From CAZCPB01 sp044223975 (GTDB taxonomy: Bacteria; Planctomycetota; Phycisphaerae; Phycisphaerales; UBA1924): DNA of 64,000 nt. The notes below the pieces were generated by a model. It searched no databases, was not told where the DNA came from, and was given only the letters and a program-made list of their open reading frames with translations. The DNA is taken from the NCBI GenBank assembly GCA_044223975.1, contig JBGALI010000018.1, forward strand, positions 54,749 through 118,748. Direction: 5' to 3'. Below are positions 45,781 through 54,513 of the stretch, one piece after another. Within the stretch, counting starts at the first letter, position 1, and the number at the start of each line of letters is the position of its first letter. The position numbers and the translations under genes are program-made.

Positions 45781-47859
45781 TCAGTCTGGGTTTTCTGTGG
45801 TGTCGCTGTCTTCGTTGTAGTCGAAGCCGGCGGGGCCTTCTTCGCCGATCACGTCGTAGTTCACGGTGCGGCAGCCGCGGGAGGCGAGCCACGCGCCAAG
45901 GGCGGTGGCGCCGTCGGCGGGGTCGACGAATGTGAGGCCGTCGATCTGGATGATCGTGGTGGTGCGGGAGGAGTAGCCCGAGAGGGCGCATGCGGCGTCG
46001 GCGGGTGATTGCGGCGCGGCGGTGCCGAGGCGCGGGGCAAGGGCCTTGCGGCCGGCCTTGTCGGGGTCGCCGTACTTGGTCTTGCCGGCGAGGGTGATGT
46101 ACTCGCGGGCGAGGGCGGAGTCGACGGCGCCGGGGAGGCCCGAGGCGATCTCTTCGAGCTTTCTCGTGCGGATCTCGCGCCTGGACCGCTCGAGGCGTGA
46201 TTCGATCGCCTTTGCCGCGGCGGCGTCCCCGCGCCGGCGGGCTTCAGAGCTTGATTTCTGGAGTTCCTTGAACGCCGGGTCGTCGTAGGCGCGGGCGTTG
46301 TGGAGGCGCGAGTATGTGGAGCGGGCGAGGATCTGCTGGGGAGTGAGAGGGGAGGGCGTGAACCACGGCGGGGTGCAGTGCTCGATGAGCGGGAGGTTGA
46401 AGTAGGTCTCGAGTTCTTCGGCTATGGCCTTGGCGGTGGTCTCGTCGGGCGCTACGGCGTGGAAGCGGAAGTCGGCGTGCATGGCGGCGCCGTCGACGAA
46501 CGCGTCGGAAGCGTCGTGTTGGAGCTTGTCGAGCCAGCGAACGCGAGCGGCGTCGTCGGAGGCGGGGAGGCGCACGAGGATGGTGTCGCCCAGGAGCGTC
46601 AGGGTTTCGCCCTGCTGGAGCGAGGCTGATTCCCTGCCGTAGGCGTGCTGCGCGAGGGCGTGGGTGGGGAATGTTGCGACGACCGTGGAGTGTTCGGCGG
46701 CGGGTGGGGAGTCGTGCGGGGCGTCGTGTGGGGCTTCGTGTGGGGCGTCGGGGCCTTCGGTGTGGCGAACATCGGCGGCTACGAGCTTGTGCTTCGGGCG
46801 TTCCGCGACGGCGCGGGCGTAGTTCTGGAGCGGGCCGCGCTGGGCAACGAGGAACAGGAATCCGAAGAGCGCGGCGGCGATGAAGCCCAGGGCGTGGAGG
46901 GAGAGGAGGCCGATGCTGGCGAGCGGGCCGGGCGGGCGGGTGTTGAGGTTCTCGAAGACCTGGAGGGTCTGCTGGGCGAGGAATTTGTCGTTGACGGGGC
47001 GGGCGTTCTGCTCTTTGAGGGCGGTGATGATGTGCTCTGCGGTGTCGGTCGGGATGGTCTGGGAGTCGTCAGAGGCCGAGTGGATTCCCTGGAGCCGCAG
47101 GGCCCGCACGACGCGGGCGACCTTGAGCGCGTGGGGGATGGCGATGACCATGAAGACGCCGAGGAAGAGGAAGACGCGGTAGTTCATCGCGACGCCGAGA
47201 GCGCCGAGAGCGACTGCCGCGCAGATGCGGAAGACGACGTCTAGCGCGGGGTGCCGGGAGAAGAGGACGGTGTGGACGACGCGTCCGCCGTCGAAAGGGA
47301 GAATGGGGAGGAGGTTGAAGCCGTTGAGGACGACGGTGAGGAACCCGGCCTCGATGGCGAGGGGTGCTTTGAAGGCCATGCCCGACACGCCGAGCACGAT
47401 GCCGATGACGATGCCGGGGAGCGGTCCCATGAGAGCGACGACGGCTTGCTTCCAGCCGGGGACGTTGTAGTGACTGCCGCTGACGGCGGCGCCGAAGCCG
47501 GGGATGAAGAACATGCGGAGGTTGCGGTAGCCGAAGATGCGCATGGCCACGTAGTGGCCGCTCTCGTGGAAGAGCAGGATGGGGATGAGGGCCAGGAGGC
47601 GAGAGAAGGAGGACTGGCCGGGGAGGCCGACGCCGAGGAAGAGGCCGAGGGAGATGACCAAGGTGATGATCGCGCCGACCCAGCTGGTCTTTCTGTTCTG
47701 GAGGCGGTCGATCTCGGCGATGACGCCGGGGTAGAGGAGTTCCGGCGCGGGCTCGGGTTCGGCTTCGAGCTCCGATTCGGGCGGGAGGTCGTGTTCGGGC
47801 GCGGTTTCGTCGTGATCGGCATCGCCGTGCTGATCGCCGGGCTTGTTTGCGTCCGCCAT
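45781..47859 (-). CDS. M50-family (site-2-protease-like) zinc metalloprotease
   Basis: A 692-residue intramembrane-protease-type protein. After an acidic N-terminus (GDADHDETAPEHDLPPESEL) come several transmembrane helices holding the zinc motif HESGH at 98-102 in LFHESGHYVAMRIFGYRN and the second ligand region NLLPILPFDGGRVVH at about 182-196 (Asp190, in place of the usual LDG). A further hydrophobic segment lies near 325. The C-terminal 360 residues are a soluble, helical region with a DAPHEAPHDAPHDSP repeat (possible His-rich linker) and no recognised domain. Gene order with the receptor kinase 12 bp downstream suggests a membrane signalling unit in which cleavage and phosphorylation are linked; this is inference. 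Confidence 0.87.
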   Translation of the reverse strand: MADANKPGDQHGDADHDETAPEHDLPPESELEAEPEPAPELLYPGVIAEIDRLQNRKTSWVGAIITLVISLGLFLGVGLPGQSSFSRLLALIPILLFHESGHYVAMRIFGYRNLRMFFIPGFGAAVSGSHYNVPGWKQAVVALMGPLPGIVIGIVLGVSGMAFKAPLAIEAGFLTVVLNGFNLLPILPFDGGRVVHTVLFSRHPALDVVFRICAAVALGALGVAMNYRVFLFLGVFMVIAIPHALKVARVVRALRLQGIHSASDDSQTIPTDTAEHIITALKEQNARPVNDKFLAQQTLQVFENLNTRPPGPLASIGLLSLHALGFIAAALFGFLFLVAQRGPLQNYARAVAERPKHKLVAADVRHTEGPDAPHEAPHDAPHDSPPAAEHSTVVATFPTHALAQHAYGRESASLQQGETLTLLGDTILVRLPASDDAARVRWLDKLQHDASDAFVDGAAMHADFRFHAVAPDETTAKAIAEELETYFNLPLIEHCTPPWFTPSPLTPQQILARSTYSRLHNARAYDDPAFKELQKSSSEARRRGDAAAAKAIESRLERSRREIRTRKLEEIASGLPGAVDSALAREYITLAGKTKYGDPDKAGRKALAPRLGTAAPQSPADAACALSGYSSRTTTIIQIDGLTFVDPADGATALGAWLASRGCRTVNYDVIGEEGPAGFDYNEDSDTTENPD

Positions 47860-47898
47860 TCAGTCCCCCCTCAGGACCTGGGTTGTCCGCGTGGTGCG

Positions 47899-48963
47899 TT
47901 ACACGCGCTTGAGCTTGGTGACGCGACCGACGTCGACCCATTCGACGACGAAGATGTTGCCGGCGTGGTCCCAGATGGCGCTGTGGGGCGTGATGAACTT
48001 ACCGGGGATGAATTTCTCGCGCGGCTCGGCTCGCAGGGCCTGGCTGCCGCCGTCGCAGAGGACGGTGATGGGCTTGTTGTCCTTGTCGAGGATGGTGACG
48101 CGGGCGTCGAGGTCGGGGACGAGGAGATCGCTGCCGCGCTGGTGGAAGTGGCACGGGAGCTTCATCTCGTTGGTGACGAAGCAGAGGTGCCGGCCGTCGA
48201 GAGAGAAGTACTGGATGCGGTGGTTGGCGCGGTCGGCGACGGCGAGCTTGGGAGTGCCGTCGCGGGTGTCCATCCAGATGCCGTGGGGGCAGGAGAGCTG
48301 GCCGCGCTGGTTGCCGGGGCCGCCAAAGGAGTTGAGGTACTCGCCCTTGGCGTTGTAATGGTGGATCCAGCTCTTGCCGTAGCCGTCGCCGATATAGAGG
48401 TCGCCGTTGGGGGCGGTGGCGAGGTTGGTGGCGTGGTACTCGGCCTGGTTGTTGTAAAGGCCCGAGTCCATGGGGCATTCGAGCTTGAAGACGAGCTTGC
48501 CGTCGAGGTCGGTCTTGTAGACGATGCCCTTGTTGCAGTCGCAGAGGTAGAGGAACTCCTGGCCGCCTTCCTTGTTGATGTGGAGGCCGTGGGCGCCGCC
48601 GGCGAGGCCGTACTCGGCGCCCCAGGACTTCACGAACTTGCCATCGGCGTCGAAGATGACGACGGCGTCCTTGGATTCGCTGCTGGCGTTGACGGTGTGC
48701 TTGATGTAGATGCGGCCCTGCGCGTCTTCGCAGACGCCGTGGCAGTTGCCGTAGGAGATGGTTTTGGGGAGCTGGCCCCAGTCGTGCTGGACCTCGTAGG
48801 TGTGGTTGCCGGTGCCGCAGATGATGGGGTCGAGGCCGGATTTGTTGGAGCGCGTGAGGATGCGCGGGGCGGCAAGGGCGCCGAGGGCGAGGCCGGAGGT
48901 TTTGAGGAACTCGCGGCGGGTGGGGCTGAGGGCGGCGTCGGATCGGGCGTCGGGACTGAACAT
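47899..48963 (-). CDS. Tat-exported NHL-repeat beta-propeller protein
   Basis: A 354-residue exported protein. Twin-arginine signal SPTRREFLKTSGLALGALAA (about 13-32). The mature protein is a six-bladed NHL propeller, with repeats such as NCHGVCEDAQGRIYIKHTVN, AHGLHINKEGGQEFLYLCDC, NLATAPNGDLYIGDGYGKSW, CPHGIWMDTRDGTPKLAVAD, and HSAIWDHAGNIFVVEWVDVG. Such proteins may be periplasmic sensors, lyases or scaffold proteins; no catalytic residue set was recognised. Start at the ATG at 48963 with GGAG upstream. Upstream on the minus strand is a 91-residue gene. Confidence 0.85.
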   Translation of the reverse strand: MFSPDARSDAALSPTRREFLKTSGLALGALAAPRILTRSNKSGLDPIICGTGNHTYEVQHDWGQLPKTISYGNCHGVCEDAQGRIYIKHTVNASSESKDAVVIFDADGKFVKSWGAEYGLAGGAHGLHINKEGGQEFLYLCDCNKGIVYKTDLDGKLVFKLECPMDSGLYNNQAEYHATNLATAPNGDLYIGDGYGKSWIHHYNAKGEYLNSFGGPGNQRGQLSCPHGIWMDTRDGTPKLAVADRANHRIQYFSLDGRHLCFVTNEMKLPCHFHQRGSDLLVPDLDARVTILDKDNKPITVLCDGGSQALRAEPREKFIPGKFITPHSAIWDHAGNIFVVEWVDVGRVTKLKRV

Positions 48964-49034
48964 GCGGCGTCTCCGGGCGGGTGGGTGCGCCACAGACTAC
49001 CGCGCCGCGGGCGGTGCGTGGCCGTTGATTTGGG

Positions 49035-49310
49035 TCAGGGCTTGCGCTCGAAGACGAGCCAGCGGGTGCCGGGGAATTCGGTTTCCAGGCGCTTGAGGAG
49101 GGGCTTGAGCTCGGTGGAGCGCTGGCTGGAGCGGACGGAGCCGACGCCGCGGGCGCCTTCGACGCGTCCTTCGGCGAGGATCTCGCGGTCGCCGCAGGCG
49201 GGGATGAGCGGGCCGACGGTCTTCTTCATGGTGCCGTCGCGCGCGATGGCCCAGCTTTCGACGCGCTGGGCGCGAGGGTCGGTGCCGATCTGGCTGAATC
49301 GCAGGCGCAT
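49035..49310 (-). CDS. small protein of unknown function
   Basis: A 91-residue basic protein (MRLRFSQIGTDPRAQRVESW, ending FPGTRWLVFERKP) with no signal peptide, membrane segment or recognised motif. The gene is short, and the open frame continues upstream to 49736, overlapping the tRNA-Ala, so the true start is uncertain; the ATG at 49310 gives a plausible protein with ordinary codon use. Same strand as the NHL gene, 71 bp upstream of it. Confidence 0.5.
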   Translation of the reverse strand: MRLRFSQIGTDPRAQRVESWAIARDGTMKKTVGPLIPACGDREILAEGRVEGARGVGSVRSSQRSTELKPLLKRLETEFPGTRWLVFERKP

Positions 49311-49557
49311 CGGGTGGGTCCGAGAAAACAAGGGCGCGAGCACCGCGCCGGTCGTGGGTATCGGCCGCCCCAAACCGACCGAGAATCCGTAACCATTCAC
49401 GGGCCCTGCAAAGGGTTCGAGCCATCCCGCACGCCCGGAATGGCCTACCCCGGCGGTGTATCTGCGCCAACCCGACCAGCCGGCGCAGGCCTTACCATCG
49501 AAGCATCCGCCCGGCGGAACCCGAACGGACGCCCAGCAGGACGGTCGATAGTCCGCC

Positions 49558-49585
49558 TTGACCGCCACCCCCGCGCCAGTACGAT
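49558..49585 (+). promoter_or_regulatory. candidate promoter of tRNA-Ala
   Basis: TTGACC (49558-49563), 16-bp spacer, TACGAT (49580-49585), about 75 nt before the mature tRNA 5' end. The 49311-49660 gap holds no other recognised feature. Confidence 0.45.
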
Positions 49586-49660
49586 TGACCTCACGCGGCC
49601 GAGCCAGCCGCGGCGGACTGAAACGTCCGTGCCCGACAACCTGATCCCGAAGCAGAATTC

Positions 49661-49735
49661 GGGGGCGTAGCTCAGTTTTGGTAGAGCGCTTCCATGGCAT
49701 GGAAGAGGTCACGAGTTCGAGTCTCGTCGCCTCCA
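49661..49735 (+). tRNA. tRNA-Ala (anticodon GGC)
   Basis: A 75-nt cloverleaf: acceptor GGGGGCG pairs with CGCCTCC, D arm with AGCTC..., anticodon stem CTTCC/GGAAG around loop ATGGCAT with anticodon GGC, and T arm with GTTCGAGTC. The acceptor has the G3-U70 wobble pair that is the alanine identity element. Discriminator A; the CCA end is not encoded. Followed at once by a strong terminator. Confidence 0.93.
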
Positions 49736-49743
49736 CTTACAGG

Positions 49744-49778
49744 AAAACGCCGGAATCCTTGAGGATTCCGGCGTTTTT
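49744..49778 (+). terminator. rho-independent terminator after tRNA-Ala
   Basis: Perfect stem with AACGCCGGAATCC paired to GGATTCCGGCGTT and a TTGA loop, ending in TTTTT. Very strong, 9 nt after the tRNA. Confidence 0.9.
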
Positions 49779-50050
49779 CGTTGGGGTGGGCGGAGGGGGG
49801 CTGACCTGCCGTGACTTGAATACTGACCCGAATTCCGTGGGTATCGCTCGCGCCGCTGTGAAGGTCAAATATGGGAGGGCCTGTGACCTGCGTCGGGCGG
49901 TGAAGAGTTCAGCTCGCTGAGCGAGACTCGGGCACGGGCGGTGCAGCGAACAGGATGATGCACGTGGATGCCGCGGGCGGCCCGCTGGAGGGGCGACGAG
50001 GTTGTTTGTGCAGGGTGCGTCGGGGACGGGCGGTGGTGAAGGAGCCGTGC
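49779..50050. other. intergenic region before the PA2928-like gene
   Basis: About 270 bp between the tRNA terminator and the next plus-strand gene. No gene is supported. A ribosome-binding site (GGAG at about 50041) and presumably the promoter of the next gene lie at its right end; no confident -10 box was chosen. Confidence 0.35.
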
Positions 50051-51457
50051 ATGGCGGATGGAATGAACTCCGACGGGCTTGCGCCGCGCCCCGCGGCATC
50101 CCGCTCGAAGGTGTGGATGGTTGCCGGCGCACTGGTGCTCCTGCTCGCGGGCGGGTTCTTTTTCTTCCTGAGGACGCGCGACGTGCAGCTCAGCCCGCCG
50201 AGCCTGATCGGCGGCGTCTGGACCGCGTCGGTGGACGGCGCCCGCCGCGTGTACTTCGTCACGCGCGAAGACCGGGCGGTCACGCGCTCCTACGACACCG
50301 AGGGGGCGTACACCTACGAGCACTCCTATTCCGTTTATGCGCTGCACGCGCGGGGTGCCTCGGATGGTTCGGCCATCGCCGCTGTGCAGATCGCTCGCAT
50401 CGAGACCACGAGCCCCGATTTCAAGAAGTACAAGGCCTACCGGACGCTGCCGGACGGCCCGGGGATTCTGGGCCCGCAGGCGGACGTCCTGTGGCTGTGG
50501 AACAACGGACCCGAAGCCCGCGATCTGCGGACACTTGATCCGGTCTGGACCACCGACGGGCTCAGGACGCGCAACCCTCAAATCGCCCCGCTGCTCCCCG
50601 ATGACCCCAGGTACACAAGGGTCATCGGTCCGCTCGACGCGATGGTGTTCAAAGGAACAGATGCGCGCTACTTCCGCATCGATCGTGCGACCGGGGAAGC
50701 CCTGCCGGTGGACGAGCCGGCGCTCGCCGCGTTGAGCCGGGCGTACACCAAGACCGCCGACACGGCCTTCAGCAGCCTTGGCCCCAACGGCGGTTCCCTG
50801 CGTTCCGTGTCTGTCAGCGGGCTGATCATGAACGCGGTCCTCGACGACGGGTCCTGGCTCGCGCTGCTGACGGCCAACCAGCGGGCGAGTCTGAGCGAGC
50901 GTGTTGGATACGTGGAAGAGTGGGATCTCCGGATGGGGACCATCGACGAGACCGCGGCCTCGCTCTTCGGCGGAAGGTGCACGCTCGAGCGCGAGGCGAA
51001 CATTCCACGGACCGCGATCCGGCTCGACCTGGCGAGCGTCGCGCCCGTCGGGAATGCACGGTTCCTCATGGCCGGTTTTCTCCGCCGACCGGGCACCGTG
51101 GGGGTTTGGACCATCGAGCGGCCGTCGGGCGCCACGGCCGCGCCAACCCCGTCGGCCCCCGCGGCAGGCTCCACGGTCAAGTCGTACGTGGTGCTGCACC
51201 GCAAGGCCCTAGGCGACCGAAGCCCGTGGTCGCTCACGCGCATCGGCGTTGACGGCACCGAGTACTGGACCCGTGACACCGGCCTGACTGAATTGAACCA
51301 CGTCTGCGACGGAGGCGCATCGATCGTCATCACCGGTCTGGCGCCGGATCCCCGGCCCAGAGGTTACTGGCCCGAGCGGATGATTTTCGTGGACGAAGCG
51401 ACGGGGACGATGAAGGTGCTGAACACGGCCAGCGGCGAACTGGTGGAAGGCACTTAG
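50051..51457 (+). CDS. membrane-anchored PA2928-like protein
   Basis: A 468-residue protein with a cytoplasmic N-terminus of about 17 residues, one transmembrane helix (VWMVAGALVLLLAGGFFFFL, about 21-40) and a large extracytoplasmic part of beta-propeller-like composition with repeated WT/WD-type strands (VDGARRVYFVTREDRAVTRS, VGYVEEWDLRMGTIDE, RIGVDGTEYWTRDTGLTELN). It recalls the uncharacterised Pseudomonas PA2928 family, which is a resemblance from memory. It may be a sensor or redox-protein partner; no function is claimed. ATG at 50051 with GGAG upstream; a longer in-frame extension is not convincing. Same strand as nothing nearby. Confidence 0.6.
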   Translation: MADGMNSDGLAPRPAASRSKVWMVAGALVLLLAGGFFFFLRTRDVQLSPPSLIGGVWTASVDGARRVYFVTREDRAVTRSYDTEGAYTYEHSYSVYALHARGASDGSAIAAVQIARIETTSPDFKKYKAYRTLPDGPGILGPQADVLWLWNNGPEARDLRTLDPVWTTDGLRTRNPQIAPLLPDDPRYTRVIGPLDAMVFKGTDARYFRIDRATGEALPVDEPALAALSRAYTKTADTAFSSLGPNGGSLRSVSVSGLIMNAVLDDGSWLALLTANQRASLSERVGYVEEWDLRMGTIDETAASLFGGRCTLEREANIPRTAIRLDLASVAPVGNARFLMAGFLRRPGTVGVWTIERPSGATAAPTPSAPAAGSTVKSYVVLHRKALGDRSPWSLTRIGVDGTEYWTRDTGLTELNHVCDGGASIVITGLAPDPRPRGYWPERMIFVDEATGTMKVLNTASGELVEGT

Positions 51458-51528
51458 GGCGGAGAACACTTCTTCAGGTCGCGGTTGTTGAACCGGTTCA
51501 GAGACCGGCATCCTCGATGCCGCGTCAT

Positions 51529-53181
51529 CTAGAGCGGAGCGTCGCTCAGGGGTGCGGCTCCGGGCGCCGCCAGCATGCTTTGCGCCACAGCTTCGGCGAT
51601 TTTGATGCCGTCTACGCCGGCGGAGAGAATGCCGCCTGCATACCCGGCGCCTTCGCCGGCGGGGAACAGCCCTCTGGTATTGAGGCTCTGGAAGGATTCG
51701 TCGCGGGTGATGCGGATGGGTGAAGAGGTGCGTGTTTCGACGCCGGTCAGCACGGCGTCTGCCATGTCGAAGCCGCGGATCTGGCGGCCGAACCTGGTGA
51801 TCGCTTCGCGGATGGCGACGATGGCATAGCCCGGGAGGCAGGGAGAGAGATCGGTCGGCACCACGCCCGGCTTGTACGAGGGGATGACGCTGCCGAGCGA
51901 TGTGCTGGGCCGCCTGGCGAGAAAATCACCGACGCGCTGCGCGGGCGCCGCGTAGGTGCCGCCGCCGGCGACGAACGCGGCTGATTCCCACGTGCGCTGG
52001 AACGCGACGCCCGCGAGCGGGCCGCCCGGGTAGTCCTTTTCGGGCGTGATGCCGACGACGATGCCCGCGTTGGCGTTGCGCTCGGAGCGCGAGTACTGGC
52101 TCATTCCGTTGGTCACCACGCGGCCTTCCTCGGAGGTGGCGGCGACCACCGTGCCGCCCGGGCACATGCAGAAGCTGTACACGTCCCGCCCGTTCGTGGC
52201 GTGGTGCACGAGCTTGTAGTCTGCCGCGCCGAGGATGGGGTTGCCCGCGCTCTTGCCGAACCGCGCGGTGTCGATGAGCGATTGCGGGTGCTCGATGCGG
52301 AAGCCCAGGGAGAAGGGCTTGGCCTCGATGTGCACGCCGCGGTCGTGGAGCATCTGGAACGTGTCGCGCGAGCTGTGGCCGATGGCGAGCACGACATGAT
52401 CGGACGCGACCCGCTCGCCGCCCGCGAGCACGACGCCGCGGACCCGGCGCGTGCCGCCCGTGTCGGTCTGGATATCCAGGTCCGTCACGCGGCTCTCGAA
52501 GCGGTACTCGCCGCCGAGCGATTCGATGGTGGCGCGCATGTTCTCGACCATCTTCACCAGGCGGAAGGTGCCGATGTGCGGGTGCGCCTCGATCAGGATT
52601 TCGGGCGGCGCCCCGGCCTTCACGAACTCGGTGAGCACCCTCCGGCCAAGGTGGCGCGGGTCCTTGATCTGGCTGTAGAGCTTGCCGTCGGAGAACGTCC
52701 CGGCGCCGCCTTCTCCGAACTGCACGTTGGACTCGGTGTTGAGCACCGAGTTGCGCCACAGCCCCCACGTGTCCTTGGTGCGATCGCGCACTTCCTTGCC
52801 GCGCTCCAGGATCAGGGGCTTGAACCCCATCTGCGCCAGCAGCAGGGCCGCGAACAGCCCGCACGGCCCGGCGCCGATCACCAGCGGGCGCGCGGGCACG
52901 TGCGCGGGCGCGCGCGCGACGAAGCGGTAGTCGATGTCGGGCCGGGGCCTGACGCTCGCATCGCCGGCGGACCACCGGAGCACGCCCGCTTCGTCCTTCA
53001 CCTCTACATCGAGCGAGTAGATCAGCATGATGGCGTGCTTCTTGCGCGCGTCGTGCGCGCGGCGAGCGACGGTGCAGGAGATCAGCCTGTCGGGCGCGAT
53101 GCGCAGGCGGGCGATGGCCGCCCGGGCGATGGCCTCGGGGGGATGATCGAGCGGAAGCGTGATCCCGGTCAGTCGGAGCAT
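51529..53181 (-). CDS. FAD-dependent oxidoreductase of the COG2509 group
   Basis: A 550-residue flavoprotein. An N-terminal region of about 90 residues (LDHPPEAIARAAIARL, with SCTVARRAHDARKKHAI) precedes the dinucleotide-binding motif PLVIGAGPCGLFAALLLAQ (GxGxxG). Then LERGKEVRDRTKDTWGLWRN, NVQFGEGGAGTFSDGKLYSQ, HVVLAIGHSSRDTFQMLHDRG, and the C-terminal FAD motif LFPAGEGAGYAGGILSAGVDG. This matches the uncharacterised FAD-dependent dehydrogenases of COG2509, whose substrate is unknown. Length is typical. TACAAG 6 nt before the ATG is a poor -10 box. Confidence 0.87.
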   Translation of the reverse strand: MLRLTGITLPLDHPPEAIARAAIARLRIAPDRLISCTVARRAHDARKKHAIMLIYSLDVEVKDEAGVLRWSAGDASVRPRPDIDYRFVARAPAHVPARPLVIGAGPCGLFAALLLAQMGFKPLILERGKEVRDRTKDTWGLWRNSVLNTESNVQFGEGGAGTFSDGKLYSQIKDPRHLGRRVLTEFVKAGAPPEILIEAHPHIGTFRLVKMVENMRATIESLGGEYRFESRVTDLDIQTDTGGTRRVRGVVLAGGERVASDHVVLAIGHSSRDTFQMLHDRGVHIEAKPFSLGFRIEHPQSLIDTARFGKSAGNPILGAADYKLVHHATNGRDVYSFCMCPGGTVVAATSEEGRVVTNGMSQYSRSERNANAGIVVGITPEKDYPGGPLAGVAFQRTWESAAFVAGGGTYAAPAQRVGDFLARRPSTSLGSVIPSYKPGVVPTDLSPCLPGYAIVAIREAITRFGRQIRGFDMADAVLTGVETRTSSPIRITRDESFQSLNTRGLFPAGEGAGYAGGILSAGVDGIKIAEAVAQSMLAAPGAAPLSDAPL

Positions 53182-53507
53182 GGGTTGCTTGTAGCGCCGG
53201 CGGTTGCGCCGGACAAATCCACGGGCCCGCCGCCGACCGCCTTTTCAAGCCCCGCCCCGCGGCTGATGGCCAGGTTCGGGTGTGGGCAGCGCGGTATCGC
53301 CCAGCGCGTGCACGCCCACAGGCCGCGGCGCACGCTCGCCGCGCCGTTCAGGGCCGAGGGCGTGGACATCGGCATCATCTGGCGGCAACCGGGGCACCGT
53401 TTGCTGCTGACGACGGTTCACGACTGGACCGCGTGAGCCCGGTGGCGGCGGTTGAGGCGGTGAGGGGGAGCGCGTGGCCGGTGCGTGCGCGGAGGGCCAG
53501 TTCGCGA
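53182..53507. other. 326-bp intergenic region, no supported gene
   Basis: Between two minus-strand genes. Short frames occur on both strands, for example a 69-codon minus-strand frame at 53169-53378, but none has clear family similarity or a good start site. It presumably carries the promoter of the COG2509 gene and the end of the nos operon. Confidence 0.4.
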
Positions 53508-53966
53508 TCACGGCTTCATCCGCTCGGGCGGTTCCAGGGGCGCACGGGGAACCGGCGGGACCGCCGGGAACGGCGGGTCGGCGCTCAGGATCTGCGCGAG
53601 CGTCGTGCCGCGGAACTCTCGTTCGATTTCCGCGAGCGCCCCGTTCACGCGTCGGTGCAGGCCGCACAACTCGGGGTGCGCCGGGTTGCCCGCCGGGCAA
53701 CGCTGGATGCGCCGGATCGGCTCGACGGCGTTGACGACATCGAGGATGCTGATCTGGTCGGGCGCCCTGGCGAGCCTGAACCCGCCGCCGGGGCCGCGGG
53801 AAGACTCCACGAGGTTCGCCACGACCAGGTCGCGCAAGACTTTGGAGAGATACCCCGGCGGCACGTTGGTGACTCGGGCGATGCTCTCGCTGTTGACCGC
53901 GACGCCGTGGAGACCGGCGATGTGCATCATCGCTCGCAGCGCGTACTCGACGGTTTGGGAGAGCAT
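53508..53966 (-). CDS. Rrf2-family transcriptional regulator
   Basis: A 152-residue regulator of the IscR/NsrR/RirA family. N-terminal winged helix: LSQTVEYALRAMMHIAGLHG, then SIARVTNVPPGYLSKVLRDL (recognition helix) and RGPGGGFRLAR (wing). The cluster-binding region is RCPAGNPAHPELCGLH: C90 and C101 with H104 (the CxxH end seen in IscR) but the usual middle Cys is replaced by Ala96/His97. The C-terminal 20 residues are Pro-rich. As the last gene of the nos operon (34 bp after nosL), it probably responds to NO or iron-sulfur status and controls the operon. Start at the ATG at 53966. Confidence 0.87.
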   Translation of the reverse strand: MLSQTVEYALRAMMHIAGLHGVAVNSESIARVTNVPPGYLSKVLRDLVVANLVESSRGPGGGFRLARAPDQISILDVVNAVEPIRRIQRCPAGNPAHPELCGLHRRVNGALAEIEREFRGTTLAQILSADPPFPAVPPVPRAPLEPPERMKP

Positions 53967-54000
53967 GGCACGCTCCTGGCGCGGAACTGTCCGTGTCCGA

Positions 54001-54513
54001 TCAACCGGGCGGGTGGGGTGCTTCATCGACGGGGCCGGGCGACGCGGGCTCGTGGCGTGCCCGAACGACCGCCGCTTCATCGCCGATGCTGCCCCCCACT
54101 TCGCTGCGCTTGCTCTCGGCGGAGGCGAGCGCGCCGAACGCGATAATGCCCGAGCCCATCGGGGTCACCAGCAGGTCAGGCTTGGCGCAGAGGTAGTGCG
54201 CGGTCTGCGCAGGGATCCACTGCCCGGCGCTGTAGTCCCGGACGAACCCGGCGACGATGCGCGTGCTGGCATCGTGCCGGCGCGCATAGTCGATCATGCA
54301 CCCGATGTCATCGAACACCAGCGCCGAGCGGTCGCCATCCTGCTCGACGATGCACGCCCCGGCGCAGCGCTCATCGGAGATCATCATGCCGCAGTGGGCG
54401 CACTGGTCGCGCCCGGGGTGCAACTCGGGCGGGCCCGTGACGACGCGGCGCTGGCAGGCGGGCGCGAGCGAGAGGATGCCGATCGAGAGGACGATCAGGG
54501 CGCGAGCGTTCAT
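54001..54513 (-). CDS. nosL: NosL copper chaperone lipoprotein
   Basis: A 170-residue outer-face lipoprotein of the NosL family, which binds Cu(I) and is needed to load copper into NosZ. Signal peptide with lipobox APAC at 17-20, then the metal-binding DQCAHCGMMISDERCAG (CxxCGM with Met42 and Met43), followed by the conserved LVFDDIGCMIDYARR and WIPAQTAHYL. The ATG overlaps the nosY stop (ATGA, 54510-54513). The C-terminal 35 residues are extra and Gly/Ser/Pro-rich. Confidence 0.93.
   Translation of the reverse strand: MNARALIVLSIGILSLAPACQRRVVTGPPELHPGRDQCAHCGMMISDERCAGACIVEQDGDRSALVFDDIGCMIDYARRHDASTRIVAGFVRDYSAGQWIPAQTAHYLCAKPDLLVTPMGSGIIAFGALASAESKRSEVGGSIGDEAAVVRARHEPASPGPVDEAPHPPG

Noticed and set aside
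49311..49736. 233-codon extension of the 91-residue gene across tRNA-Ala
   Set aside because: It would code through the tRNA gene on the opposite strand; a downstream ATG is more reasonable.
53169..53436. 69-codon minus-strand and 56-codon plus-strand frames between the COG2509 and Rrf2 genes
   Set aside because: Neither has a recognisable motif or ribosome-binding site, and they overlap each other.
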